Assembly (NCBI GenBank): GCA_034506175.1
Contig: JAPDQB010000020.1
Span: 41,895 to 105,894, forward strand
DNA: 64,000 bases
Reading direction: 5' to 3'
From: a candidate division KSB1 bacterium
Lineage (GTDB): Bacteria > Zhuqueibacterota > Zhuqueibacteria > Zhuqueibacterales > Zhuqueibacteraceae
This document shows, one piece after another, positions 27,762 through 36,596 of the stretch; the stretch's first letter is position 1; every line of letters begins with the position of its first letter. The notes below the pieces were generated by a model. That model worked only from the letters and a program-made list of their open reading frames with translations, did no database searches and was not told the origin of the DNA. A program made the translations under genes and the position numbers.

Positions 27762-28403
27762 ATGAACGCACAATTTAAAAATCTGCGCATCAAATTTGTG
27801 GGGATCATCTCGACCTTAATTTTTTGCACTGGCTGCGCGGCGATGCAGCAAATTCAAGACACGCTTTTAAACCTCAAACGGCTGCAATTCAAGCTCGACA
27901 GCGTCGCGCCCGGCAGTTTGGCGGGAATCAACCTGGCGGCGATTGACAGCCCGGCGAAAATCAGCATTCCGGATGGCTTAAAACTCGTGGCGGCGTTTCA
28001 ACAGAAATCTCTTCCGTTGTACATGACGCTTCACGTAGCGGCCAAAAACCCCAACGACGGCACCGGCGGCAGCACGAAACGAACGGCTCTGCTCAAGGCC
28101 CTGGCTTGGACTTTGAAAATCGACGGTAAAGAAACGATCACCGGCGACATTCCCAACCCCATCGAAATTCCCGGCACGGGACAGACGACGATCATTCCGC
28201 TGCAATTATCACTCGATCTCTACAAATTTTTTGGCGATCAGGGATATGAAAGCCTGCTCAATCTGGCGCTGGCGATAGCCGGGAAGGAGGGGAGCACGTC
28301 ACGATTGACCCTCACCGCCGTTCCCACGGTTTCCGTGGCCGGATTTGATGTGGCTTATCCCGGGCACATTGAAATCGTGGACAAGGAATTTACGAATCCG
28401 TAG
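27762..28403 (+). CDS. Lipoprotein, possibly LEA14-like
   Basis: A 213-residue protein with a lipoprotein signal: a basic N-terminus, a hydrophobic core and the lipobox 'CTGCAAM', where the second cysteine (about residue 25) would be lipidated. After that, 'LKLVAAFQQKSLPLYMTLHVAAKNPND' resembles the beta-sandwich of LEA14/water-stress-type domains, which often contain 'V.NPN'. This is a weak likeness. It has its own promoter and terminator, so it is a single-gene unit. Confidence 0.65.
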   Translation: MNAQFKNLRIKFVGIISTLIFCTGCAAMQQIQDTLLNLKRLQFKLDSVAPGSLAGINLAAIDSPAKISIPDGLKLVAAFQQKSLPLYMTLHVAAKNPNDGTGGSTKRTALLKALAWTLKIDGKETITGDIPNPIEIPGTGQTTIIPLQLSLDLYKFFGDQGYESLLNLALAIAGKEGSTSRLTLTAVPTVSVAGFDVAYPGHIEIVDKEFTNP

Positions 28404-28437
28404 CGACTGTTTGGAAATGGAAATTCATTGGAATTTT

Positions 28438-28475
28438 ACTGACCGGTCACTGTCTGTGATCGGTCAGTTTTTTTA
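28438..28475 (+). terminator. Terminator after the lipoprotein gene, same design as after rpsA
   Basis: ACTGACCGGTCAC (28438-28450) pairs with GTGATCGGTCAGT (28456-28468) with one G-T wobble around TGTCT, followed by seven T counting the arm end. The core TGACCGGTCA is shared with the rpsA terminator. Confidence 0.8.
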
Positions 28476-28488
28476 AATAGAAACTACG

Positions 28489-29157
28489 ATGCCGAATCTG
28501 AAATACGAAGCTGACCTGTTGATTTTCGATCTCGACGGCACGCTGGTCGACACGCGCCGCGATCTGGCGAATGCCGTGAATCATGCGCTGCGTCAAATGG
28601 GCAGAACAGAAGTCAATCTGGAAACGCTTACCGGCTATGTCGGCGATGGAATCCACAAACTCTTGGAACGCGCGCTGGGCGGCGCCGACGATGACGAACT
28701 GGAAATCGCCCGGCAACATTTTCGTCATTTTTATTTCGACCATCTTGCCGATTTTTCCAAACCCTACCCCGGAATGACCGAGGCGCTGGAATATTTTTCC
28801 GCTACGAAAAAAGCCGTGCTCACCAACAAACCGCAGGAGTTCACCGAAGCGTTGCTGCAACGGCTTGAAATTTGCGGATATTTTGAGATCATCATCGGCG
28901 GACAGACGAATCGCAAGCTCAAGCCCGATCCGGAAGCGATCTTCGAGATTCTTGGGCAGTTGCATGTTGTTCCCGCGCGCGCCATCATCATCGGTGACGG
29001 CGAAAATGATATTTTGGCCGGGAAGGCCGCCATGATAAAAACTGGTGCAGCGACCTACGGTTTTCGTCCGCCGGAGAAATTGCTGGCGCTGCAACCTGAT
29101 TTTGTGATTCACCGTGCCCTGGAGCTGAAAAATTTCATTGCACAACACCGAACATGA
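28489..29157 (+). CDS. gph: Phosphoglycolate phosphatase-like HAD hydrolase
   Basis: A 222-residue HAD-superfamily phosphatase. Motif I 'FDLDGTLVDTR' (about residues 11-21) holds the nucleophile aspartate. Motif II is the threonine in 'AVLTNKPQEF', motif III the lysine in 'KLKPDPEAI', and motif IV 'IIGDGENDILAGKAA'. The cap domain and length fit Gph/PGPase proteins, which clear 2-phosphoglycolate from DNA repair or photorespiration-like reactions; other phosphate esters are possible. The stop codon nearly touches the ribosome site of the next gene. Confidence 0.85.
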   Translation: MPNLKYEADLLIFDLDGTLVDTRRDLANAVNHALRQMGRTEVNLETLTGYVGDGIHKLLERALGGADDDELEIARQHFRHFYFDHLADFSKPYPGMTEALEYFSATKKAVLTNKPQEFTEALLQRLEICGYFEIIIGGQTNRKLKPDPEAIFEILGQLHVVPARAIIIGDGENDILAGKAAMIKTGAATYGFRPPEKLLALQPDFVIHRALELKNFIAQHRT

Positions 29158-29167
29158 AAGGACTCGT

Positions 29168-30643
29168 ATGTGGTTTCGCGTAAATTGGTTTTTTGCCATT
29201 TTTTTGATTTGCCCTGCCGCCTACAGCCAATCACAATTGCAACTGCAAAATGCTTTTCCGAATTTGACGTTTTCGCGTCCGGTGGATTTGCAGCATCCGG
29301 GCGACGGCACAGACCGGCTTTTCGTTGTCGAGCAAGCCGGTGTGATCAGGGTTTTCGACAATCATGCCGGCGCAACCGTTGCGCCGATTTTTTTGGACAT
29401 CAGAAGTCGCGTCAACGACAGCGACAATGAGGAGGGATTGCTGGGCTTGGCATTTCATCCGGATTACAAAAACAACGGTTATTTTTATGTCAACTACACG
29501 GCCAATCCGCCGCGGCGAACAGTGATCGCGCGGTATCGTGTGACCAGCAATCCCAACCAAGCTGATCCCAACAGCGAATTTATTGTGCTGCAATTCGAGC
29601 AACCGTTTTCCAATCACAACGGCGGCCAGTTGGCGTTTGGGCCGGATGGTTATCTTTATATTGCCACCGGCGACGGTGGCTCGGGCGGTGATCCGAACAA
29701 CAACGGCCAAAGTTTGCAAACGTTGTTGGGAAAAATTTTACGCCTCGACGTGAACAATCCCAGCGGCGGCAGAAATTACGGTATTCCGAGCGACAATCCT
29801 TTTGTTGGCACGGGTAATCGTGAAGAGATTTTTGCTTACGGCTTGCGCAATCCGTGGCGAATGAGCTTCGATCCGGTCACGCAGTGGCTGTGGGCGGGCG
29901 ACGTCGGGCAAAATCGTTTTGAAGAAATCGACCTCATCGAAAAAGGGAAAAATTATGGCTGGCGAATCATGGAGGGGAACGCGTGTTTCAATCCTTCCAG
30001 CGGCTGCAACACAGCGGGACTCGTTAGGCCGGTTTGGGAATACGGCCGGAGCCTGGGCATTTCGGTGACTGGCGGCCACGTCTATCGCGGTAGCGGCGTT
30101 CCGCAGTTGGTTGGCGCGTATATTTATGGCGATTTCGGCTCCGGCCGCATTTGGGCGTTGCGTTACGACGGCGTGAATCCGCCGGTCAACACCGAGCTGA
30201 TGGATACGAATCTCGGCATTTCGTCGTTCGGCGTCGATAAAAATTTCGAGCTGTATATTTGCGCCTTTGACAGTCGAATTTATCGTTTTAGGCCGACCAC
30301 AACTGCCGTGGCTGCCGCCGGCAACGTTCCGAAATCGGCGCAATTGGCACAGAATTACCCCAATCCTTTCGGCCAGGATGCGTTCTCTCTCGCGTTGGGA
30401 AATCCAACGACAGTGATTGAGTACACGTTGACGCAGAATGTGTCGGTGGAACTGTGCATCTACAATGTGCAGGGACAGCTCGTGCGGACGTTGGTGCGCC
30501 AGGATCAAAGCGCCGGCAAACAGATCATTCGCTGGGACGGCCGCGATGACACCGGCCAAGCGTTGCCGAGCGGCGCGTATCTTTATCGGTTGAAAATTGG
30601 AAATGAGTTTGTGAAAACGAAACGGTTGTTGTTGGTGAAATAA
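29168..30643 (+). CDS. Secreted PQQ-type sugar dehydrogenase with sorting-like tail
   Basis: A 491-residue exported protein. The signal peptide ends near 'CPAAYSQ'. Residues about 25-390 form a glucose/sorbosone dehydrogenase-type propeller ('FSRPVDLQHPGDGTDRLFVV', 'EEGLLGLAFHPDYKNNG', 'SNHNGGQLAFGPDGYLYIATGDGG', 'EIFAYGLRNPWRMSFD'). The C-terminal 95 residues are a FlgD-like/type IX sorting-like domain: 'QLAQNYPNPFGQ', 'YNVQGQLVRTLV', 'WDGRDDTGQALPSGAYLYRL'. The enzyme would oxidise a sugar using PQQ and pass electrons to the respiratory chain. Chosen ATG follows GAAAGGA; a longer start at 29138 would lie inside gph. Confidence 0.88.
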   Translation: MWFRVNWFFAIFLICPAAYSQSQLQLQNAFPNLTFSRPVDLQHPGDGTDRLFVVEQAGVIRVFDNHAGATVAPIFLDIRSRVNDSDNEEGLLGLAFHPDYKNNGYFYVNYTANPPRRTVIARYRVTSNPNQADPNSEFIVLQFEQPFSNHNGGQLAFGPDGYLYIATGDGGSGGDPNNNGQSLQTLLGKILRLDVNNPSGGRNYGIPSDNPFVGTGNREEIFAYGLRNPWRMSFDPVTQWLWAGDVGQNRFEEIDLIEKGKNYGWRIMEGNACFNPSSGCNTAGLVRPVWEYGRSLGISVTGGHVYRGSGVPQLVGAYIYGDFGSGRIWALRYDGVNPPVNTELMDTNLGISSFGVDKNFELYICAFDSRIYRFRPTTTAVAAAGNVPKSAQLAQNYPNPFGQDAFSLALGNPTTVIEYTLTQNVSVELCIYNVQGQLVRTLVRQDQSAGKQIIRWDGRDDTGQALPSGAYLYRLKIGNEFVKTKRLLLVK

Positions 30644-30663
30644 GGTCAAATGCCCTCTACGCT

Positions 30664-30681
30664 CCCTGTTGAAAAACAGGG
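30664..30681 (+). terminator. Probable terminator of the sugar dehydrogenase gene
   Basis: CCCTGTT (30664-30670) pairs with AACAGGG (30675-30681) around a GAAA tetraloop. A T-rich stretch (TGTTTTAATTT) lies eight bases further on, so termination efficiency is uncertain. Confidence 0.5.
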
Positions 30682-31091
30682 GGCAAATGTTTTAATTTAG
30701 CGTTGGCGGTGAGAAGTCGAACGAAGTAAGAGCGTGGCTCCCAAACAAGTTGTGCCTCTGACCAACATCCACCAAGTTACCACCAAGCGCGGGCTACTGC
30801 CAAGCAGGCCATTGTCACTAATTTTTTCAAGATAATCATGACAGGAAGATGTATGGTAAAAAGATATTCAGGTTTCTTCCCCGGCGGCCAGAAGTGTTTT
30901 TACTCGCCAGGGCTTGCTTTCCTGAAAAGTTAACAGCATTGGCCAGGCAGGCTGCCCTCCCCTCTGACGATGGTGCCCCCTGTCAAGCAACCACTCGTGA
31001 AATTCCGCCTGGTACGTGAATTTTCGCATCAAACCGCGAGTTGGTCTCATTTTCTACTTTTCAAATACGCTTTTGCTCTTGCAGGTCTCTC
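30682..31091. other. Gene-poor stretch of about 410 bases
   Basis: No convincing gene. A 60-codon frame on the minus strand (30868-31050) has no ribosome site or family likeness. It could be a remnant of a lost gene. No repeat, tRNA or promoter of good quality was seen. A run of CTCTGACG/CCCCTGTC-like sequence is not structured in any obvious way. Confidence 0.4.
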
Positions 31092-31625
31092 CTAATCGCC
31101 GCGCACGTAGCCGCTTTTGGAATACCGCCCCGGATCGCTCAAAAAGATTTTCGCGCAGTCCGGACATTCAAAATAGTAGAATTTCCCGAGATGGAAGGCT
31201 TGCATGGAGCTTTTGATCGCGGCGGATTTTTCCACCGCCGCGCCGCAAACCGGACAGCGCGCGTCAAGGTTGCTCAGATTCACCGGTGAATAGGCTTTGG
31301 CGTGCAACGAGGCAATGTACTGCGTGAGCGCGCTGACTTCCTGATGTGTCACCGGAATCGGCGGCATCTTGCTGGGCTCGAGGTGATAAAGACGATATTT
31401 CGCAAACAGCGTATCCTCGGCCAAATGCACTGAAGTCAACGGCGGCGCTTCGGCGTTTCCCGCATAATGGCATTTTCCGCATTCCTTCTTTTCAAAAATA
31501 CTTTCTCCCAGCGCGATTTGCTTTTGCAGTTCTTCCGGCACCGGTGCGACGGTTTTTTTCTCGCAAGCCAGGCCGCTCAGCAGAATGGCCATCAGGCCAA
31601 TGCTTGATAGAATCGTTCTTAACAT
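31092..31625 (-). CDS. Lipoprotein cytochrome c with C-terminal YHS-like metal domain
   Basis: A 177-residue exported protein starting 'MLRTILSSIGLMAILLSGLAC', whose lipobox cysteine would anchor it. A single class I cytochrome c domain follows, with the haem site 'CGKCH' (within 'KKECGKCHYAG', about residues 49-53) and a likely axial methionine in 'EPSKMPPIPVTHQEVSAL'. The C-terminal 55 residues form a YHS-like domain: 'RCPVCGAAVEKSAA' and 'FHLGKFYYFECPDCAKIFLSDPGRY'. That domain usually binds metal and appears in copper and other metal-handling proteins. Probably periplasmic electron transfer linked with metal sensing or delivery. A start at 31658 is possible but less natural. Confidence 0.8.
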   Translation of the reverse strand: MLRTILSSIGLMAILLSGLACEKKTVAPVPEELQKQIALGESIFEKKECGKCHYAGNAEAPPLTSVHLAEDTLFAKYRLYHLEPSKMPPIPVTHQEVSALTQYIASLHAKAYSPVNLSNLDARCPVCGAAVEKSAAIKSSMQAFHLGKFYYFECPDCAKIFLSDPGRYSKSGYVRGD

Positions 31626-31833
31626 AACCCGCTCCTTTTCGGCCTCAAAATTTGGCATGAAAAAAAATTGCTGGCGGCGTTTTTATGGGTCATCTGCACT
31701 GGAAAACGCAAAGAAAATGCCACATGAGATGAACTTGTAGCAGGTTGATAATGCAACAGTTGCGGCTGCTAAAAAATTGGCGGGAAATGCAAGATTCTCA
31801 TCTGTGCGAATTTATGGCCTATTATTCGCAGTT

Positions 31834-33951
31834 TCAGGAAAGGCAGTTGGACTGGTATGACCCATCTTCTGCCGCCTCAATCTCAACGCCAGGCGGTGTG
31901 TCCTGTTTTGTTTTAAAATACTCATAAAGCGCCTCCTGCGCTCGCACTTGCTTTTCCGGATTGGCGTGCCGATATTGATTGTCCAAATCTTTGTTCAACA
32001 CCCGGGTTTTGACGTTGTCCTGCCATTGCAAGTGGAGAAAATCATCGATTTCATGCTGAATGGTTTTGTCATAAATCGGGCAGGCGACCTCCACACGGTA
32101 ATCGAGGTTGCGGCTCATCAAATCTGCCGATGAAAGATAATACTTTTTCTTGCCGCCGCCGCAAAAAACGAACAGCCGTGAATGCTCCAAAAATTTGTCC
32201 ACAATCGCCGCGGCCTGAATGTTTTCCGTGCCCTCCTTGCTGCCCGGAATCAGCGAAAACATCCCGCGAACCATGAGCTTGATCCCCACGCCGGCCTGCC
32301 CGGCTTTATACAGCTTTTTGATGATTCCCTGATCCACCAGATTGTTGAGCTTGAAAATAATAAACGCCTCTTTCCCTTTTTGCGCGTTTCTGATCTCCTC
32401 GTCGATGAGCTTGGTCAAACGCTGGCGCATATTGAAAGGCGACACCAGCAAATGCTTGAAGGCGCTGCGTTGATATTTGTTTTCCAAAAAATCGAAGACT
32501 TGCTCCACTTCGCGCGTGATGCCGGCATGGCAGGTCAAAAAACTGTGGTCGCTGTAAATTTTCGCCGTCGTTTCGTTGAAATTGCCGGTGCCCAAACACG
32601 CATAGCGGATGGTTTTGTGTTTTTCCTTGCGGTGAATCAAAATCAGCTTGGCGTGCACTTTAAGCCCCGGCACGCCGTCGATGACGCGCACGCCCTCTTC
32701 CTGCAAAAGCTGCGCCCAATGCACGTTGACTTCCTCGTCGAATCGGGCTTGCAGTTCCACCACGGCGGTGACGGATTTGCCGTTTTTGGCGGCGTTGATC
32801 AGCGCGTTAATCACGTTCGAATTTTTCGCCACGCGATACAAGGTGATTTTGATCGCGGTGACGTGGGGATCGATCGCCGCCTCGCGCAGCAAATCGATCA
32901 CATAATCAAAGGTGTGATAGGGGTAATGCAGCAAAATATCCCGCTTCTGGATGATCTTAAATAAACTCTTTTGATGGTTGATGGCATGGTGCGGCAGCGG
33001 CGTGAACGAATTATAGCGCAGATGTGGTGGACCGATTTTCGGGAAATTGATGAAATCCTTGAAATTGTGATAACGCGCTCCGGGCATCAAATTGCCGTCG
33101 GTTTTGCTCAATTGCAAATTGCGGATCAGGAATTTCAATAAATCCTCCGGCATGTCGCGGTCATAAATGAAACGCACCGGCGTGCCCAATTTTCTCTGCT
33201 TGACGCTTTTATGCACTTTTCTGATCAGGCTTTCCGAAATGTCCTGATCGATGTCCAACTCCGCGTCGCGAGTCAGCTTGATGGTAAAGGCGCTGAAGCG
33301 GTCAAAATTGAAAATCGAAAAAATTTCGTCGAGGCAAAAGCGAATCACATCGTCGAGCAGAATGAGGTATTGATTCTCGCCCTGCGGCGGCAGCACCAAA
33401 AATCGCGGCAGCACGGCCGGCAGCTCGATCAAGGCATATTTGGTTTTCTGCGCCTCACTCGCCGACGACAGGCAGACGGCCAGATAAATCGCATGATCTT
33501 TCAATTCGGGAAATTGGGGCAACTGATCGATCATCAGCGGCACCAGCGTGGGCCGAACGTGCTGCCGGAAATAATCCTTGACGAAGCGTGCCTGTTCCCC
33601 CTCGAGCTGCCGCTCGTTGATGATGAAAATTTTTTCCCTTTCCAGTTCTTGCAGAATCTCCTGATAGATGCGGTTGAATTCGGCCTGCTGGCTCAAGACC
33701 ACCTCGTGAATTTTTGCCAGAACTTTTTTCGGATCGTCGCCGACGATGGAAACAGCCTTCTTTCCGAATTTCGTCAGCCGTTTGAGCACGGCGACGCGGA
33801 CTCGAAAAAATTCATCCAGGTTCGAGGAAAAAATGCCGAGAAATTTCAAGCGCTCCAGCAGCGGCACGCTGGCATCCGCCGCCTCTTGAAGAACTCTGGC
33901 ATTGAACGACAGCCAGCTCAATTCCTTGTTTCTCCACCTGGTCCTTTTCAT
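31834..33951 (-). CDS. ppk: Polyphosphate kinase 1
   Basis: Ppk1 reversibly polymerises the gamma-phosphate of ATP into polyphosphate. The 705-residue protein has the N domain ('NKELSWLSFNARVLQEAAD'), the head domain and two phospholipase-D-like C domains. The autophosphorylated histidine region is 'LILIHRKEKHKTIRYACLGTGNFN', and 'YSDHSFLT' with the second histidine follows. 'RVEVACPIYDKTIQHEI' is near the end. The last 20 residues ('PPGVEIEAAEDGSYQ') are an extension. The gene stands alone with its own strong promoter. Confidence 0.95.
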   Translation of the reverse strand: MKRTRWRNKELSWLSFNARVLQEAADASVPLLERLKFLGIFSSNLDEFFRVRVAVLKRLTKFGKKAVSIVGDDPKKVLAKIHEVVLSQQAEFNRIYQEILQELEREKIFIINERQLEGEQARFVKDYFRQHVRPTLVPLMIDQLPQFPELKDHAIYLAVCLSSASEAQKTKYALIELPAVLPRFLVLPPQGENQYLILLDDVIRFCLDEIFSIFNFDRFSAFTIKLTRDAELDIDQDISESLIRKVHKSVKQRKLGTPVRFIYDRDMPEDLLKFLIRNLQLSKTDGNLMPGARYHNFKDFINFPKIGPPHLRYNSFTPLPHHAINHQKSLFKIIQKRDILLHYPYHTFDYVIDLLREAAIDPHVTAIKITLYRVAKNSNVINALINAAKNGKSVTAVVELQARFDEEVNVHWAQLLQEEGVRVIDGVPGLKVHAKLILIHRKEKHKTIRYACLGTGNFNETTAKIYSDHSFLTCHAGITREVEQVFDFLENKYQRSAFKHLLVSPFNMRQRLTKLIDEEIRNAQKGKEAFIIFKLNNLVDQGIIKKLYKAGQAGVGIKLMVRGMFSLIPGSKEGTENIQAAAIVDKFLEHSRLFVFCGGGKKKYYLSSADLMSRNLDYRVEVACPIYDKTIQHEIDDFLHLQWQDNVKTRVLNKDLDNQYRHANPEKQVRAQEALYEYFKTKQDTPPGVEIEAAEDGSYQSNCLS

Positions 33952-33983
33952 GCGTGCTTTCGTTTTGGTTTGTTCGCCCTATA

Positions 33984-34012
33984 TTTATAAAGCAAAAATT
34001 TGCGATTGTCAA
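33984..34012 (-). promoter_or_regulatory. ppk promoter
   Basis: On the minus strand TTGACA (34012 down to 34007), a 17-base spacer and TATAAA (33989 down to 33984). This is the closest match to the sigma-70 consensus in the window. Transcription would start about 26 bases ahead of the ppk ATG. Confidence 0.65.
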
Positions 34013-34207
34013 GATTTATTGCATGATCAGGTTTATTTGCAATTTTAATAATAAAAACAGAATCTTTCGTAAAATTGCGAAGTTTGATAAAATACCGCGG
34101 CCGCCTTTGCAATAACTCCTTGATAATTCAAGCCATTTTGTGATGAAAACCTTTGCAAAACCGGCATGATTCTTGAAAAACAACAAAAGGAAAAAGGAGA
34201 CACAAAA

Positions 34208-35524
34208 ATGCCAGAAAAACCCAAGAACCGCAAAAGAGCCAAGGCCGACTATCGGATGCGCACGCATCTGATTCACGGCAATTACGAGAGCAAGAAATGG
34301 GATTATAATCATCACGTGGTGCCGCCGATTTCCTCCTCGGCGACATACCGGCTCAGCTCGGCGCAGCGTGGGGCGCAAGGATTCTTCGAGTTCGCCAGCG
34401 AGTCGACGGATTTTGTCAAGCATGTGCCGATTTACATTTACGACCGGCTGGATGAGCCGACGCGCGGCATGCTCGAAGAAAATCTCGCTTATGCCGAGGG
34501 CGGCGAAATGTGCGTCACCTTTGCCACCGGCATGGCGGCGATCAGCGCCACGCTCGGCATGCTCTGCGAAAACGGACACGAAATCGTGGCGCATCAGGTT
34601 CTCTACGGCTGCACGTACAGCCTGGTCACGCATTGGTTGCCACGCTACGGCATTCAAACCAAGTTCGTCAATCTGAAAAATCCTGATGCGTTAAAACAAG
34701 CGATCACCCATAAAACTCGTGTCGTCTACTTTGAAACACCGGTCAACCCCGATCTCAGCCTCGTGGATATTGCGGCGGTGCGTCAAGTCGTCGAGGCGAT
34801 CAATCAAGACCGGCCGCCGGAGAAGCACATCAACATCGTCGTTGACAACACGTTCGCGACGCCGTATTGCCAGCGGCCAATTGCTTTGGGCGCGGATTTT
34901 TCCGTGCACAGCTTGACGAAGGACATCGGCGGCTTCGGCACCGACATGGGCGGCGCGGTGATCGGGCCGCAAAAATTTTACAGCGCGCTCATGCTCTATC
35001 GCAAGGATTTCGGCGGGGTGCTGTCGCCCAAAAGCGCGTGGAACATTCTCGTTTACGGCTTGCCGACGCTTTCGACCCGCATGATCAACCAGCAAAAGAC
35101 GGCGCACAAAGTCGCGCGCTTTTTGCAGGAGCATCCGAAAGTGGCGCGCGTGGTTTATCCCGGCCTGGAATCGCATCCGCAATTTGAACTGGCCAAACGG
35201 CAAATGATCAACTACGAAGGCAAATTTTCGCCCGGGGCGATGATTTACTTTGTGTTGAAAAATGGCACAAAGATCAGTGCCAGCGAGCGCGGCGAGAAAT
35301 TTATCGATTATATTGCCGACCACGCCTATTCGATCACACTGGCGGTCAGCCTCGGACAAATCAAAACGCTGATTGAAAGCCCGTATTCGATGACGCATTC
35401 CGCGCTGCCGGAGGAGGAAAAGCTCAAACTCGGCATGGAACCCGGCGGCATCCGGCTTGCCATCGGCCTCGAGGATTGGCACGATTTGATCGAAGATTTG
35501 CGCGAAGCGCTGGAGCAGGTGTAA
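34208..35524 (+). CDS. Cys/Met metabolism PLP-dependent lyase (methionine gamma-lyase-like)
   Basis: A 438-residue type I PLP enzyme of the trans-sulfuration group. 'YIYDRLDEPTRGMLEENLAYAEGGE' and 'FATGMAAISATLGMLCENGHEI' form the cofactor phosphate site. The PLP lysine is in 'FSVHSLTKDIGGFGTDMGG' (about residues 233-251). The ending 'AIGLEDWHDLIEDLREAL' is typical of the family. An insert 'NQDRPPEKHINIVVDN' and an unusual 'SSATYRLSSAQRG' start mark a subgroup often annotated methionine gamma-lyase or cystathionine gamma-synthase. AAGGAGA lies nine bases before the ATG. Confidence 0.85.
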   Translation: MPEKPKNRKRAKADYRMRTHLIHGNYESKKWDYNHHVVPPISSSATYRLSSAQRGAQGFFEFASESTDFVKHVPIYIYDRLDEPTRGMLEENLAYAEGGEMCVTFATGMAAISATLGMLCENGHEIVAHQVLYGCTYSLVTHWLPRYGIQTKFVNLKNPDALKQAITHKTRVVYFETPVNPDLSLVDIAAVRQVVEAINQDRPPEKHINIVVDNTFATPYCQRPIALGADFSVHSLTKDIGGFGTDMGGAVIGPQKFYSALMLYRKDFGGVLSPKSAWNILVYGLPTLSTRMINQQKTAHKVARFLQEHPKVARVVYPGLESHPQFELAKRQMINYEGKFSPGAMIYFVLKNGTKISASERGEKFIDYIADHAYSITLAVSLGQIKTLIESPYSMTHSALPEEEKLKLGMEPGGIRLAIGLEDWHDLIEDLREALEQV

Positions 35525-35541
35525 ATTTCAAGGAGGACGAC

Positions 35542-36261
35542 ATGGGCAAAATTCTCCGTGACATCCCAATCGAAAAGCAAATCGCCAAACACATGCAGTG
35601 GTGGGAAAAACGGCGTTTCGAGTGGCAGAATCAAAGCAAGTCCTCGTTGCGGAAGCCGCCGAGCGAGCCGGGGCCTTACATCACCATCTCGCGCGAGCTG
35701 GGCAGCGGCGGTACTGAAATTTCGCACCTGGTTGCAGAAAAGCTCGGCTGGCAGCATTATGACCGCGAGATCATCGAAGCAATTGCCAGCCAAACCCATA
35801 CGCGCGAAGAGCTGGTTTCGCGATTCGACGAACACGTCCAAAATGCCTTGGACACGTATCTGCGCAATCTTTTTACAAAACAATCGCTGGACAACACGCA
35901 TTATTTGCATCACCTCACGCGCGTGCTTGTCAGCATCGCGCAATACGGCCACGCCGTGATTTTGGGGCGCGGCGCGAATTTTATTTTGCCGCCGCAGACC
36001 GGCTTGCGCGTGCGCGTCGTCGCACCCCTGGAAGTTCGCCGGCAGCGGTTGATGCACGAACACGGATACAACGCGAAAAGAGCCGAGCGTGAGATCGTTA
36101 AACACGATAAAGAGCGCCATGATTTTTTGCAACATCATTTTCACTGCAAGTCGGAAGAAATGGCTTATGACCTCGTCATCAACACTGCCCATCTTGAAAC
36201 GACCGCCGCCGCCGATTGCATCGCGCAATTGGCTTTTACCAAATTAAAAAAACTGATCTGA
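35542..36261 (+). CDS. Cytidylate kinase-like (Cmk2) family protein
   Basis: A 239-residue P-loop protein. Residues about 44-65 'GPYITISRELGSGGTEISHLVAEKLG' show the altered phosphate loop ('RELGSGG' where Cmk has 'GPAGSGKST'). 'WQHYDREIIEAIA' and 'AVILGRGANFILP' follow as in the cytidylate kinase-like family (PF13189). A canonical cmk exists at 8497, so this one is likely to phosphorylate something else or to act in regulation. SD AAGGAGGA stands 9 bases ahead. It begins 17 bases after the lyase gene and leads the cluster into the CBS and Nfn genes. Confidence 0.82.
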   Translation: MGKILRDIPIEKQIAKHMQWWEKRRFEWQNQSKSSLRKPPSEPGPYITISRELGSGGTEISHLVAEKLGWQHYDREIIEAIASQTHTREELVSRFDEHVQNALDTYLRNLFTKQSLDNTHYLHHLTRVLVSIAQYGHAVILGRGANFILPPQTGLRVRVVAPLEVRRQRLMHEHGYNAKRAEREIVKHDKERHDFLQHHFHCKSEEMAYDLVINTAHLETTAAADCIAQLAFTKLKKLI

Positions 36262-36284
36262 AAACTTTATTCTGAGGAGCTGGC

Positions 36285-36596
36285 ATGACGATAAAGCCTT
36301 CGCTTTCATTTGTATCGCGTCTTTCTTACAAGCCGGAAGCCGCGCGCCGCGGTTTTCGGGAAACGCTGCAAAGAAATTTGGCCGATGAGAACCCGGGGAT
36401 TCGGGCAAAAGCCGTGCGCAGCCTGGTAAAGCTCGCGCAACACGGCCATCTGAACGGTGAGGAGCGCGCCAGGCTCAACGTCACGTTGAACCGCCTGCTT
36501 GGAAATGACGATCACTTCGAGTGGGATCGCGCCTGCGTCGTCCGCAAAGAAGCGCAGCAAGCGCTGAAGTATGTTCAAATAAGGAGGCTGCTATGA
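36285..36596 (+). CDS. Small HEAT-like hypothetical protein
   Basis: 103 residues, no certain family. The helical pattern 'DENPGIRAKAVRSLVKLAQHG' and 'WDRACVVRKEAQQALKYVQ' resembles two HEAT-repeat units. A SD (GAGGAG) is present, and the stop overlaps the start of the CBS gene (ATGA). That suggests translational coupling and a shared role. Confidence 0.6.
   Translation: MTIKPSLSFVSRLSYKPEAARRGFRETLQRNLADENPGIRAKAVRSLVKLAQHGHLNGEERARLNVTLNRLLGNDDHFEWDRACVVRKEAQQALKYVQIRRLL

Noticed and set aside
30868..31050. Minus-strand frame of 60 codons between the sugar dehydrogenase and cytochrome genes
   Set aside because: No start signal or family likeness; kept only as part of the gene-poor stretch.
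31745..31927. A 60-codon plus-strand frame near the end of ppk
   Set aside because: It overlaps the ppk 3' end on the opposite strand, has no ribosome site and no family likeness.
34150..34185. Possible sigma-54 promoter ahead of the PLP lyase (GGCATG...TTGA)
   Set aside because: The -12 element lacks the invariant GC and the -24 element is only partial. No sigma-54 activator gene is nearby.
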